A stretch of DNA of 64,000 bases from Candidatus Altimarinota bacterium (GTDB taxonomy: Bacteria; Patescibacteriota; Gracilibacteria; BD1-5; UBA2023). The stretch lies in assembly GCA_024709505.1 (NCBI GenBank), contig JANJWP010000014.1:1-64000 (forward strand), written 5' to 3'. The notes beneath the pieces were generated by a model. The model was not told where the DNA came from, did not search any database, and was given only the letters and a program-made list of their open reading frames with translations. Shown here in pieces: positions 39,560 to 47,896 of this stretch. Position 1 is the first letter of the stretch. Every line of letters begins with the position of its first letter. The translations under genes were made by a program, and so were the position numbers.

Positions 39560-40315
39560 TTAGTAAGGCCTCCAATACCAGAGATTAAATTTCGGAAAAT
39601 GCTCTTCGGCATACTTTTTGGAATACCTAGTCCATGCGGATTTGTCTAACGGACATCATACTTTATTCGATAGATATTCGGATATCTCTGTTTTGTAAGG
39701 ATTTTTCGTTGGCTTAAGGCTATTCAAGACACACCCCATTAGCAAATCGGTTATTTGCAGAACCTGATATTGTTCCAAATCAGAATGTACTTCCCGAATT
39801 GGAGGCTTAATCGTCGGTTCCTTTTTGTTTTCAGAATAATGTAATCCCGGGGTACAGAACAAATTTTCCATCAATGCGAAAAATATATCGCCGTCACATC
39901 TGGTTAATTCATCCGTCATTAACGTAACGTTGAAAGCGTTTACTGTATTGTGTGCCAAAAGCAATTCCGTGAATTTCTTGTACATCTTGGCCATTTTCAT
40001 CTTCTTATCGTCCGAAGGAAAACCAAATCTATTCATATCAAACCAATCCGCCCCTTGTTCGATAGCTATAAGTCTAAAATAGCTCGTGCTTTCAAAAAAA
40101 GCATCTACGCATTCTTTTGCAACCCCGAGAGTTTTAGCATTATAGCAATGGTTGTATTTAAGCTCTTTGGGGCTTCCATCAGCATTGAGAAAACCATGTT
40201 TCCCCTTTATCTCACGCATCCTTCTTGCCAAGAACTTTTGATGCGGATGAAAGGTGGCTCAAAGAAGCAGCCAATCCCTATCACCGTCATAACTTTCATC
40301 GAAATATATAATCAT
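39560..40315 (-). CDS. DUF3800 family protein
   Basis: 251 residues. The N-terminus MIIYFDESYDGDRDWLLLGA is the DUF3800 signature (an RNase H-like fold with an early Asp), and the later EQGADWFDMN and LQITDLLMGCV segments match the family, which is often found in phages and defence loci. Two TGA codons are read as Gly, one in WLLLGATF. ATG 40315 is preceded by a TATAAA box. Stop TAA. Located between the Zot operon and the integrase, it is an accessory gene of the prophage. Biochemical role of the family is not firmly known. Confidence 0.75.
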
Positions 40316-40394
40316 AGAAAATTCGAATTTATATTTTCGAAAGATTATCCCTTTATCGATTTTATTCAAACCTACGCGAATAAAATACGATTAT

Positions 40395-40433
40395 AAAACC
40401 CCGGGCCCGCTAAAGCGTGGCCTCGGGGTTTTT
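40395..40433. terminator. Terminator of the structural operon
   Basis: AAAACCCCGGGCC...GGCCTCGGGGTTTTT with T-runs on both sides; the Zot gene's TAG lies inside the stem-loop. Confidence 0.85.
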
Positions 40434-41312
40434 AGCGGTTCTTAAGGATAAGCGGCGGAAACGGGAAACGACGTCGGCGATGCGTTGGGAAAAGGACGGG
40501 CGAGGAGCGGGCGCCCTTTCGGCGATAACTGCGAAAACGGATCATGGAACGTAGCAGTCCTCCGAAGGATCCACGAGTTCCGTGGTGGAATAGTCGTACC
40601 GGGGGTAGTACGGGTAGAAGTTCACGTTGAACGAGGTTCCGACGAGATCGGCCTTCTCGAAGTCCATCTCTTCCGGATTGGGGAAATAGTATTTCTTGGC
40701 CCAGCGGAAGAAGACGAGGCCCTTGTAATACTTGACGTAATAGGAAGCGAGACGGCGGATCCGGACGTCGATCTCGTGGGGGCTTTGGACGGCCACGAGC
40801 AACAGGAGTTTGATTTTGCGCGGTTGGTAGAAAATCTTCAGGAGACCGCGGAGCCTCCCGGCGAAATTTTCCTTGACCTCGCGGGGATTGAAATACACCG
40901 ATCCTTCGTCGAGGGCGAGCGTGAAGTTCACGCCGGGGCGGAGTCCGGGGTGTTTCCGGTGGAATTCTTCGGCACGCGCTTCGTAAGAAGGAAGGCGCCA
41001 AGGTTTTTTGGAAAAGAGTTTTTTCCGCTCCGGCCACATGGTAACGTACCGGTGGTAATCGTACATGTCTTCCAAAACGGCGAGCAGGTCGTGGACGGAT
41101 TGGATTTGCACGTCGGTATAGCCGGTGTAGTAATTCGAGACGTTGATTTGGTGTTTCCCCTTGCGTTTGAGGAACTTCGTCATGTTCTGCGTCTTGCCGG
41201 AACCGTATTCGCCCATGTACACGTTGAACCCGTAAGGGTCGCGCCTCACGAAGGCGTAGAGCACGGGAAAGAGGACGGCGAAAACCAATATCATCGAGAG
41301 GGTGTCGGACAC
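40410..41312 (-). CDS. Zot-like (pI) phage assembly ATPase
   Basis: 300 residues from a GTG start. Inner-membrane motor for filamentous phage extrusion. N-terminal membrane segment (LSMILVFAVLFPVLYAFV), then Walker A GEYGSGKT at about 33-40, Walker B TLALDEGSVYFNPRE at about 130, and LLLVAVQSPHEIDVRIRRLASYYVKYY, a stretch typical of Zot/pI proteins. Unlike Ff pI, the membrane helix is in front of the P-loop and no second one follows. One TGA (40542-40544) opens a basic 44-residue tail. Last gene of the structural operon. Confidence 0.92.
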
Positions 41313-41324
41313 GGTCGGAAGGGG

Positions 41325-41783
41325 TTATTTCTTAAGCGCGGAAATCCCGAGCGGTCAAGCGGGGGCCTGCGGAGCGATTGACGGAACCGAAGCGGCGACG
41401 CCGGAGCCGAGGAACACGGCGAGTTTCAAGAGATAGAACGCGACGACGCCGAGGGCGGCGTTCCCGATGATCCGGACGGTATCGACCGTGACGAACGGGG
41501 AAAGACCGAGGGTAAGCAGGGCGTTGACGTGGTAGAGGACGAACGCCACGAGGGAAAGGAGGAGGTTCGAAACGAGGGCTATTCCGGTAGCGAAAAGGAG
41601 TACGGGAAAGTACCGGAGAAGGAACGAAACCACGATCAATCCCCATCCCCAGAGGCGGGAAAACGACGAAGTGACGAACGCTCCGGCGACGGAGCCGACC
41701 ACGGTAAGGGCGGAACCGGCGACGGAGAGGAACGGCATGGTCCGCGAGAAGAACGCGAACAGGATTCGGAGAAGCGCGGACAT
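41325..41783 (-). CDS. pVI-like minor coat/membrane protein
   Basis: 152 residues with at least three membrane segments and almost no soluble part, ending ISALKK. In Ff phages pVI, a small hydrophobic tip protein, lies between pIII and pI; this gene has the same position and character (2 bases after the pIII-like stop, 12 before Zot). One TGA near the end is Gly. Sequence similarity by eye is low, so the call rests on order, size and hydrophobicity. Confidence 0.7.
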
Positions 41784-41785
41784 GG

Positions 41786-44026
41786 TTACGAAACGTTAGA
41801 AACGGCCCTTTTCAATCAGACGAGCACGAGCACTCCGAAAACGAAAAGGAAGAGATAATCGAAAAACCCCATGCGTCCCGGTTGGAATCCGGATACCGGC
41901 TTCGCGTCGTTGAGGCTTTTCAAGGAGGATTGGTAGCGGATTTCCGCCACGCGCCCGAGGACGCAGACTTTGGAGCCTTCGGGAAAGGTTCAGAAAACCC
42001 GGAGCACGGATCCGAGGTTGTTGACCGGCGCGGTAAACGCGGCGATGAACCGATCGACGTGGGGAACCACGTTTTCTTCCACCCAAGGGACGGGAACTAT
42101 TCACGAAACGGACATCGTTACGGCGAAAGGCTCGCCGTCGGAATAGTAGGCGAAGGATCCGTCGGAATTGAACATGTCGCAGAATCCGGACTGCGTAAGC
42201 GCCGTGAGCGGGGCGACGCCCGAAAACGAGCCGACGCCCGCCATTCCGGAGACGGATACCGAACCGGAACCGAACGCGCCGAGGTTGGAGATGTCATACG
42301 CGGAATCGGGGGACGGGACTCCGGAAAAGGAAACGGGTCAAAGCGATCATGAGAAGTCCGGGGTCGCGTCGTCTCCGGGAATAACGCGACAGTAATCGCC
42401 GTCGGCGTAGCAGACGGAAGACGGGCCGCAGGAATCCTTGGAATACCAACGGCATTGGACGTCTCAAGCGGAACATTCGTATTTCACGACGTCCCCGGAA
42501 TAAACCACGGAGCCCGAGGCGTACTGTTCGGGATTTTGGATTTGAGGAAGGCAGGAATCTCCGGAGACGACGCATTGGTATCCTTCGGAGTTTTGGCAAC
42601 GGTAGGCCGAGTTGACGACGCGCCAAGAACAGGAAGCGGGGTCAAGTTCCGGAACGGAAGTTTCGAAGGCCGAAGTGCCGGAGAAAGACTTCGGGGCGCA
42701 CGTCTGCGCGGAATCGGGATACTGCGCCAAATCGAACGTCGTGGAGCCGCCGGAAGTTCAACCGGAACCGGAAGAACCGGAACCCGATGATCCGCCGCCG
42801 GAACCGGGGTCGTACGCGGAAAACTCGACGGGAGCGTTGCAGGATACGGCGTTGGGACCGAGGTTACCGAGGGCGTTCTGGCATTTGAAACCGCCGGAAT
42901 GGGCGGCGCATATGTCGTAGCCGGGTTCGACGCAAGCCACGTCCCAAACGGCGTACGTCCCGTTGAGGCGGGCGAAGTACATCTTGGGATTGTCGAAGGA
43001 AGAAACGCCCATGAGGGACGTTTCCGGCATGAAGTGGAAGTGGACGGAAACGCTTTGGGCGAGGAGGGACGTGCCGGAAGCGGTGGAATGGGAAAGGACG
43101 AGGAAATTGTCGTCGGCGGGTTCTACCACCCCGTACGGGCGTTTTCCGTAAAGGTCGGGAATCGCGTCCGTTTCGGAAGACCAACCGAAGTATTGTTTGA
43201 AGGAATCCCAGAAGGAATTGGTGGAGAATTCCCCGGTATCGAGGCGGACGACGACGGGGGAAGAATCGTTGTACGGAAGGAAGAGGTACTGGCCGTTGTT
43301 GGCGGCGAGGTAGAAGAAGGACGGTTGCGTCGTTCCGTCGGAAAAGGCGTCGGTGTCGAGGTACTGGGGCGGAGTCGCCGGGGCTTGGAAGGTCGCGGGC
43401 TTGGCGACGGAACCGAGGAGCGTCCAAGTAAGGTCGGACTCCATCCGGTAGTAGTCGAGGTTGTTGCCGTTGAAGTAGACGAGTTGGAAGAAGCCGTTGC
43501 GGTAAGCGTAGAAAACCGAGTTCGAGGAAGTGTGGTGGAGGACTTGCTGGGTGACGGCATTATAAAGGACGCGTACGACGCCGGAAGCACCCTGGTTGGA
43601 GTTCGCGGAGCAATTGCCGTACTTGAACCAAACTTCAGCCAAATAGACGTCGCCGAACACTCGGTTCGTTACCGCTTGATGATGACCCGAACCGATAGTA
43701 CAACTGGAAGAGAGATTCACGCAGTTATTCGAACAAGTAGCCAACTGATTCGGAGTCGCCATGGTCGAAACCGTTCCGGTACCGACGCCGTATTGGAAAT
43801 ACGGAGCGACGCCGATGACCTTGGAGCGGACGGAAAGCGAACCGGTGAGAGTAAAGTAAGCGTTGGTAGTGGGCCAATAACCTTCGGTGTATCAACGAGT
43901 GACGTACCCCTTTTGGGCGGTAGTCGGGGAGGAGACGGATTCGAGGGCGAAGGCGTCCGGAACATCGACGAGCCGGAGGAAGGCGGCCATGGTAACGAGG
44001 CCGACGAGCAAATATCGGAAGAACAT
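41786..44026 (-). CDS. pIII-like minor coat protein (host adsorption)
   Basis: 746 residues. Signal peptide at the start (MFFRYLLVGLVTMAAF ... DAFA), long beta-rich, Cys-containing extracellular region, a Gly/Ser linker (DPGSGGGSSGSGSSGSG) like the glycine linkers of Ff pIII, a second domain with several Cys pairs (AQYPDSAQTC, CQNSEGYQCV, CRWYSKDSCG), and a C-terminal membrane anchor (FFDYLFLFVFGVLVLV) with a basic end. At least seven TGA codons are bridged. It would sit at the virion tip and bind the host, so its large receptor-binding part is probably lineage-specific. Position before pVI/Zot supports the call. Confidence 0.85.
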
Positions 44027-44037
44027 GGGACGAGGGG

Positions 44038-44421
44038 TTACGGGTTCCGCGATTTCCTCCGGAACACGGAGAGGCCGAGTTTGAACGAAACGACGGAAAG
44101 GTGGTAGAACATCACGGCGAACAGGAAGACTGCGACGAACCAAACGACCGCCGTGAGGACGAAACGGAGGGAGACGTAGTAAACGCCGTCCGAGTGATAG
44201 ACGGCGGGGAAGTAATTTCCGGAAAGGGAATCCGGGTCGGCGTTCGGAACGGAAGAACCGCTCACGGAAACGGGAAACGGCGCGTCCGGACAAACGAGAT
44301 CGGAAATCACGGATCCGTCGGCGGAGGAATAGGAGCAGTCGCCCAAGGAATACGCCGAAACCGGGGAAGTTCCGAAGGGAAACGCCAAGAGGACGGAGAA
44401 GAAGACAAGGAGTTTTCGCAC
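44038..44421 (-). CDS. Small exported membrane protein of the coat operon
   Basis: 127 residues, GTG start. Signal peptide (RKLLVFFSVLLAFPFGTSPVSA), a short Cys-bearing exported part (LGDCSYSSADGSVISDLVCP), one membrane helix (VVWFVAVFLFAVMFYHLSVV) and a basic end (FRRKSRNP). It starts right at the stop of the 52-residue gene upstream and ends 11 bases before the pIII-like gene. Role could be a minor capsid or assembly protein; no direct match known. Confidence 0.65.
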   Translation of the reverse strand: MRKLLVFFSVLLAFPFGTSPVSAYSLGDCSYSSADGSVISDLVCPDAPFPVSVSGSSVPNADPDSLSGNYFPAVYHSDGVYYVSLRFVLTAVVWFVAVFLFAVMFYHLSVVSFKLGLSVFRRKSRNP

Positions 44422-44424
44422 GGG

Positions 44425-44583
44425 CTATTTGTTAAGGGAGGACAATCCGAACAGGAAGCCGAGGAAGCCGAGGGAAAGGAACCAAAGCGCGAGTTGTTCG
44501 AACGACGCGAAGGAGGCTCCGAGAACGAGAAGTTCCGGAGCGGTAAGGACGTGACGGACGAAATCGGGTTCCAGTCAGAGCAT
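44425..44583 (-). CDS. Very small membrane protein (pVII/pIX-like position)
   Basis: 52 residues, ATG to TAG, with a TGA Gly as third codon. One long hydrophobic segment (LALWFLSLGFLGFLFGL) follows a short polar N-terminus. Size and setting next to the major coat gene recall the tiny tip proteins pVII and pIX of Ff phages, but at this size similarity cannot prove it. Too small to be found without the code change. Confidence 0.6.
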
Positions 44584-44644
44584 GCGCGTGGTACGTTAGC
44601 GGGCTTCCGACCGACTCCCATCCGGGAATCGGCACGGCAGGCCG

Positions 44645-44926
44645 TTATCGGCGGTGGGCCATGGACGTAAGCAGGCCGAGGACCATGAAGGCACCGATGA
44701 CCGCGAGGGTCGCTTGCCAGTGGTTGAAGAACACCGTGAGGGCGTTCGAACCCTGGTTGCGGATCGCTTCATTGGTGCGGTCGATTTCCTCTTGGGTCTC
44801 GGTAACCACTCCGGAGGCGGAGAGAGTAGCGGCATTCGCGGACGGGAGCGCTACGGCAAAAACCGGAACTGCCACGGAAAGAACCGCGAGACCTTTGGCG
44901 AGCTTCGTCTTGTCGATGGAAAGCAC
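44645..44926 (-). CDS. pVIII-like major coat protein precursor
   Basis: 93 residues from GTG 44926. Classic layout: positively charged start (SIDKTKLAKG), hydrophobic signal (LAVLSVAVPVFAVALPSANA), cleavage after ANA, then a mature chain of about 62 residues with acidic/polar N-terminus (VVTETQEEIDRT), one membrane/coat helix (ATLAVIGAFMVLGLLTSMA) and a basic tail HRR that would contact the DNA. No TGA. A hairpin lies between it and the next gene (44603-44625), as after gene VIII in Ff. Confidence 0.88.
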   Translation of the reverse strand: MLSIDKTKLAKGLAVLSVAVPVFAVALPSANAATLSASGVVTETQEEIDRTNEAIRNQGSNALTVFFNHWQATLAVIGAFMVLGLLTSMAHRR

Positions 44927-45046
44927 GGGCGGGGTGAGTAGGGAAGTAAGATGCTTCGGAGTTCGCGACCTCCTGCCGGACGCGGGGAGTCCGGACCGCC
45001 GGGGCTCCAATCCCGGAAGGTTCCGCCGAGTCCGGCAGGAAGCAAC

Positions 45047-45109
45047 GAAAAAAGGGCCGAAAACACCGGACGGGCACGGGCTGTTGCGCCTGTCCGAATG
45101 TTTCAGCCC
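45047..45109 (-). terminator. Long terminator hairpin before the coat operon
   Basis: On the minus strand GGGCtGAAaCA...CGGAC / GTCCG...TTCgGCCC followed by TTTTTT, just after the gene at 45133-45438. The remaining bases to the coat gene (44927-45046) are GC-rich with further small hairpins and no gene. Confidence 0.75.
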
Positions 45110-45132
45110 TCGAGGTTTCTTGAATGAACGGC

Positions 45133-45438
45133 TTACTTCGCGGCTTCGGGAATCTTCGCGGCTTCGGCGGCCTTGCTTTTTTCGACGTAGGCCTTGATCA
45201 TTTCGCGGAAGGTTTCCTCCGGGATTTGAATGAACCGGCGGCGTTCGACGTACGCACGTTCGTGCTCGGACCATTCCTTGACGATCTTCTTGACTTCGAC
45301 CATCGGAATGACTTGTCCGGCGCGTTCCCCATCGGGAACCGTAAAGTCGTACTTTCCGAGGGAGACGTAGCCGTTTTCGCTACGGTAGACGGTATCGCGG
45401 ACTACGCGATCGGTCTTTTGGTCTTTGTTTTCCGCCAT
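45133..45438 (-). CDS. pV-position small protein, possible ssDNA-binding
   Basis: 101 residues from ATG 45438. N-terminal half has strands (TVYRSENGYVSLGKYDFTVPD), C-terminal half is an Ala/Glu/Lys-rich helix (FREMIKAYVEKSKAAEAAK). It lies where Ff phages carry gene V (ssDNA-binding protein), between the replication genes and the major coat gene, but I cannot see a certain OB fold. No TGA; stop TAA, then a strong terminator. Confidence 0.6.
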   Translation of the reverse strand: MAENKDQKTDRVVRDTVYRSENGYVSLGKYDFTVPDGERAGQVIPMVEVKKIVKEWSEHERAYVERRRFIQIPEETFREMIKAYVEKSKAAEAAKIPEAAK

Positions 45439-45789
45439 GGCGGGGGTGGATGAGAAAAAATAAAAAGGGACCCGCAAGGACGGATGTCCCGACGTATCCC
45501 GAATTTCTTTTCTGACTATCCCCGAAGAAGCGGGGCCGCTATCCGTGCAATGTGGTTTTTGTTTGACCGAAAGGAGTGACGGAAGCGGAAGAAACGGGCC
45601 GTCGATCTGTCCTTACGGGAGTAATTATCTATAAAATACAACCTAAGTCAAACTATTTTGCTAACAAAGCATTTGAACCATTGTTATTCTTATAGTGTTG
45701 ATAGAACCAAATCAAATGCTCCACCTTATCATCATGCGTCTTGAGTTTAACGCCTCAAAGTTCAATCTCAAGAGATTTGAGTTTGGCAA
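45439..45789. promoter_or_regulatory. Non-coding divergent promoter region
   Basis: No convincing gene. The left part is GC-rich with a CCCCG-AAGAAG-CGGGG hairpin (45522-45537) and an imperfect GGGAC/GTCCC repeat near 45466-45490; the right part is AT-rich, with -10-like TATAGT near 45691 facing the plus-strand gene and GATAAT/TATAGA boxes facing left. Confidence 0.4.
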
Positions 45790-46689
45790 ATGTCTCGGCA
45801 GATAAACGAATGGCTTGCGGTGAGTTTGAAGATAACATACAGCCCGTTTGAAAAATGTATTAATGGCAGTATATTCAACAAGTTTCAAAAACCATATCAA
45901 TGTTTTCCGATGCAGTCGCTTCGCATGAAAAAAATTGTAGCCATGCAAAATCGGAAAAATCCGAACATGCCATCCGAAAAAATTGATGAACTTCATAAAA
46001 GATATTTGGACGATGGCAGATTGGAACTGCGGAGATTGTCAATGAATATCAAGGAATTTAGACGTTGTGTCAGACGCCTGAATCAGAGACTCGCAGATGG
46101 CGACGTATACTGAACGGAAATCATTAACGCCTGTCATTTGCTTATTAACACGATGCTTGACGATTACGAATCCTTAGAATACCTCCTCAGACATGAAAAA
46201 CCAAATTCAGCGAAGATGCTCGCACGAAAAACCATAGAAGCCGCTGACATGCTTCAATTGTTCTTTCTTGAGGAAAGGGATTGAGAGAATCAAAGCCGAA
46301 CCGAATGGTTTTCATGAAGTACGATAGGGAATAAGAAGTTTAGACTAAAACTTCCGAACGTCGAAGGCGTGAATTTGCGTAAACTCACGGGAGATTTATA
46401 CGATTCCGAATCAAACACGGCGCATAACTGATATCTGAGCGTATTGGAGATGATTTGTCCGATATCGGAAAAATACGAATACACGTGAGCAAATAGAGCG
46501 TTTCGGACACTGGAAGCAATAAGACAATCCCGAGATGCCCTCATTTATGGAGTCGCGGCAACGCAATGGGTAATTCTTCAAATTCTTTGAGAAGAAATAT
46601 GACTGAAGGCACTTTTGTACAAGATGTCTCCAAATTTTAGTGAGATTACATTATCGGCAGAAGCAAAAATCCGGTATAAAACCACTTAA
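45790..46689 (+). CDS. Hypothetical prophage protein on the opposite strand
   Basis: 299 residues, ATG to TAA, bridging seven or more TGA codons. Soluble and mainly helical, basic (RRLSMNIKEFRRCVRRLNQRL), no signal peptide. Central part has a repeat-like Leu pattern (YESLEYLLRHEKPNSAKMLARKT). More AT-rich than the phage core. It points against the structural operon, so it looks like a cargo or immunity gene. Family unknown; the exact start is uncertain (several in-frame ATG). Confidence 0.6.
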
Positions 46690-46723
46690 AAACGCCCTTT
46701 ACATTAGGAAGGAGGGCGTTTTT
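46688..46723. terminator. Terminator between convergent prophage genes
   Basis: AAAAACGCCCT...AGGGCGTTTTT, T-runs on both strands. Confidence 0.85.
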
Positions 46724-46739
46724 CCATAAGTTATCCACC

Positions 46740-47057
46740 TTAAAAAGATCCGCCTTTTTGAATCCAAGAAAATAGTGCAAATAAAATGAACAATACTTGG
46801 CAAATGGCAAAAAGTTTGGTGTATTTAAAAACTTTTCTTCCATCGATAGCGAAAACGAGCGTTGCGAAAATCATGAGAATCGGAATAAAAACCAACCCGA
46901 TTGCTTTAATGATTAAAGGCCATCCAGAACTTCACAAAGAATCGAACAAGATTCGTATGATCGAATCTTTGCCCGCACTGAGTATGAGAGCGGGGAAAAC
47001 TGTCAATAAGACAATGTTCTCAAGTTCGTTATCCGGACTCCAAAATTTTTTCAACAT
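46740..47057 (-). CDS. Small prophage membrane protein
   Basis: 105 residues, ATG to TAA, one TGA (Gly in FDSLGSSG). Three hydrophobic segments: IVLLTVFPALILSAG, PLIIKAIGLVFIPILMIFAT and FAICQVLFILFALFSWI, with basic loops. The plus strand over the same bases is also open but gives an unnatural protein. Family unknown; could be a membrane-based exclusion or host-modifying protein. Confidence 0.6.
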
Positions 47058-47068
47058 AGAAAAATGTA

Positions 47069-47098
47069 TTGACAAAAATGGCCCAGGTATCGTAGAAT
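47069..47098 (+). promoter_or_regulatory. Promoter toward the small gene at 47205, with attenuator-like hairpin
   Basis: TTGACA (47069-47074), 18 bases, TAGAAT (47093-47098). The long leader contains a perfect hairpin GAAACTCCTTTT/AAAAGGAGTTTC (about 47150-47179). Confidence 0.55.
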
Positions 47099-47204
47099 AA
47101 ATTTGCGGACTTATTCAGATAACCTAGGCCATAAGTAAAAATATTGATGAAACTCCTTTTTGCAAGAAAAGGAGTTTCTCAGTACACCATAACCTTTTGG
47201 TCCT

Positions 47205-47414
47205 ATGTTACTGGATGCCGTTGTCGGCATCCTGACGTGGATCAACGCGAATCCCATAATCTTGCTCGGACTGATTTTCTGCCGGACGATAGTATCTGTC
47301 TGGTGGATTCAATTGGCAACCGACGAAAGAAAGGAAGAGATTCGCAAATGGCTTGACCAAAGGCCATTTTCCAAAAGGGTTTCGAAAGGCCGCCGACACG
47401 GGAAGAGGGGATAA
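47205..47414 (+). CDS. Small membrane protein with basic tail
   Basis: 69 residues. One or two hydrophobic segments (AVVGILTWINANPIILLGLIF) followed by a charged, Arg/Lys-rich end (KRVSKGRRHGKRG). Stop TAA, immediately before a terminator. Overlapping frames on this strand are less protein-like. Could be a small coat, assembly or regulatory peptide. Confidence 0.5.
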   Translation: MLLDAVVGILTWINANPIILLGLIFCRTIVSVWWIQLATDERKEEIRKWLDQRPFSKRVSKGRRHGKRG

Positions 47415-47426
47415 CACCCCTCTTTT
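47403..47426. terminator. Terminator between the small gene and the replication operon
   Basis: AAGAGGGG-ATAACA-CCCCTCTT followed by TTC/T; convergent genes on both sides. Confidence 0.8.
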
Positions 47427-47549
47427 CTATTTAGGCACTCCTTTCATTTTTTCGATACGCCAATAAATCTTCACGTCCAATTCCGTGAGGTTCACGGAAA
47501 CGATACGATCCCGTATCTCGGCGGGGGTGGCCGCGATTTTTCCGGACAT
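47427..47549 (-). CDS. Very small protein at the end of the replication operon
   Basis: 40 residues; its ATG overlaps the TAA of the preceding gene (TAATG), a sign of translational coupling. Sequence MSGKIAATPAEIRDRIVSVN with a short helix and basic end; no family. Stop TAG, right before the terminator. Confidence 0.5.
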   Translation of the reverse strand: MSGKIAATPAEIRDRIVSVNLTELDVKIYWRIEKMKGVPK

Positions 47550-47896
47550 TAGTCGGAATGGGGCGCACGTGGAAGCGAAGCCTTGGGAAACTTCCGCCGG
47601 AAACCGTGCAAGCGGTTGCGGAACTTCTTTTTCCACGGGCATTTCGGGAGTTTCGGGGAATAGCGTTCGAGTTCGTCTTCGGTAAGGCCGCCGAACTCGC
47701 GTAGGAGGAAGGCTACGGAACGGTGCGTTATCCCTTCCGGGGTGGTTTCGACGCGGTTTAGGAACGCGAGGTGTTCGTCGAATATCCGGCGTTCTTCGGG
47801 AGAGAGGACTTTGAGGAGGATTTCGAGATCTTCCTTTTTGTAGGAAGAAGCGAATTCGGCCTGTTTTTCGATGGCCGTGCGGAGTGCTGGGTTCAT
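47549..47896 (-). CDS. Replication-operon protein, helical
   Basis: 115 residues, helical and charged: EKQAEFASSYKKEDLEILLK, SPEERRIFDEHLAFLNRVE, ending in a strongly basic tail (KKKFRNRLHGFRRKFPKAS). Its ATG overlaps the TGA that follows the initiator's recognisable end (ATGA), and its own stop overlaps the next start. Basic tail and position suggest a DNA-binding accessory of phage replication or regulation; family unknown. Confidence 0.6.
   Translation of the reverse strand: MNPALRTAIEKQAEFASSYKKEDLEILLKVLSPEERRIFDEHLAFLNRVETTPEGITHRSVAFLLREFGGLTEDELERYSPKLPKCPWKKKFRNRLHGFRRKFPKASLPRAPHSD

Noticed and set aside
42899-44107. 402-codon plus-strand frame opposite the pIII-like gene
   Set aside because: Translation is repetitive Gly/Glu/Val without domains; the minus strand gives signal peptide, linker and membrane anchor.
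45712-45996. Minus-strand frame over the start of the gene at 45790
   Set aside because: Aromatic/basic translation without domain; the plus frame runs on for 300 codons across TGA with normal composition.
46786-47100. 104-codon plus-strand frame over the small membrane gene
   Set aside because: The minus strand with TGA=Gly gives a well-formed three-helix membrane protein from ATG to TAA; the plus translation is not protein-like.
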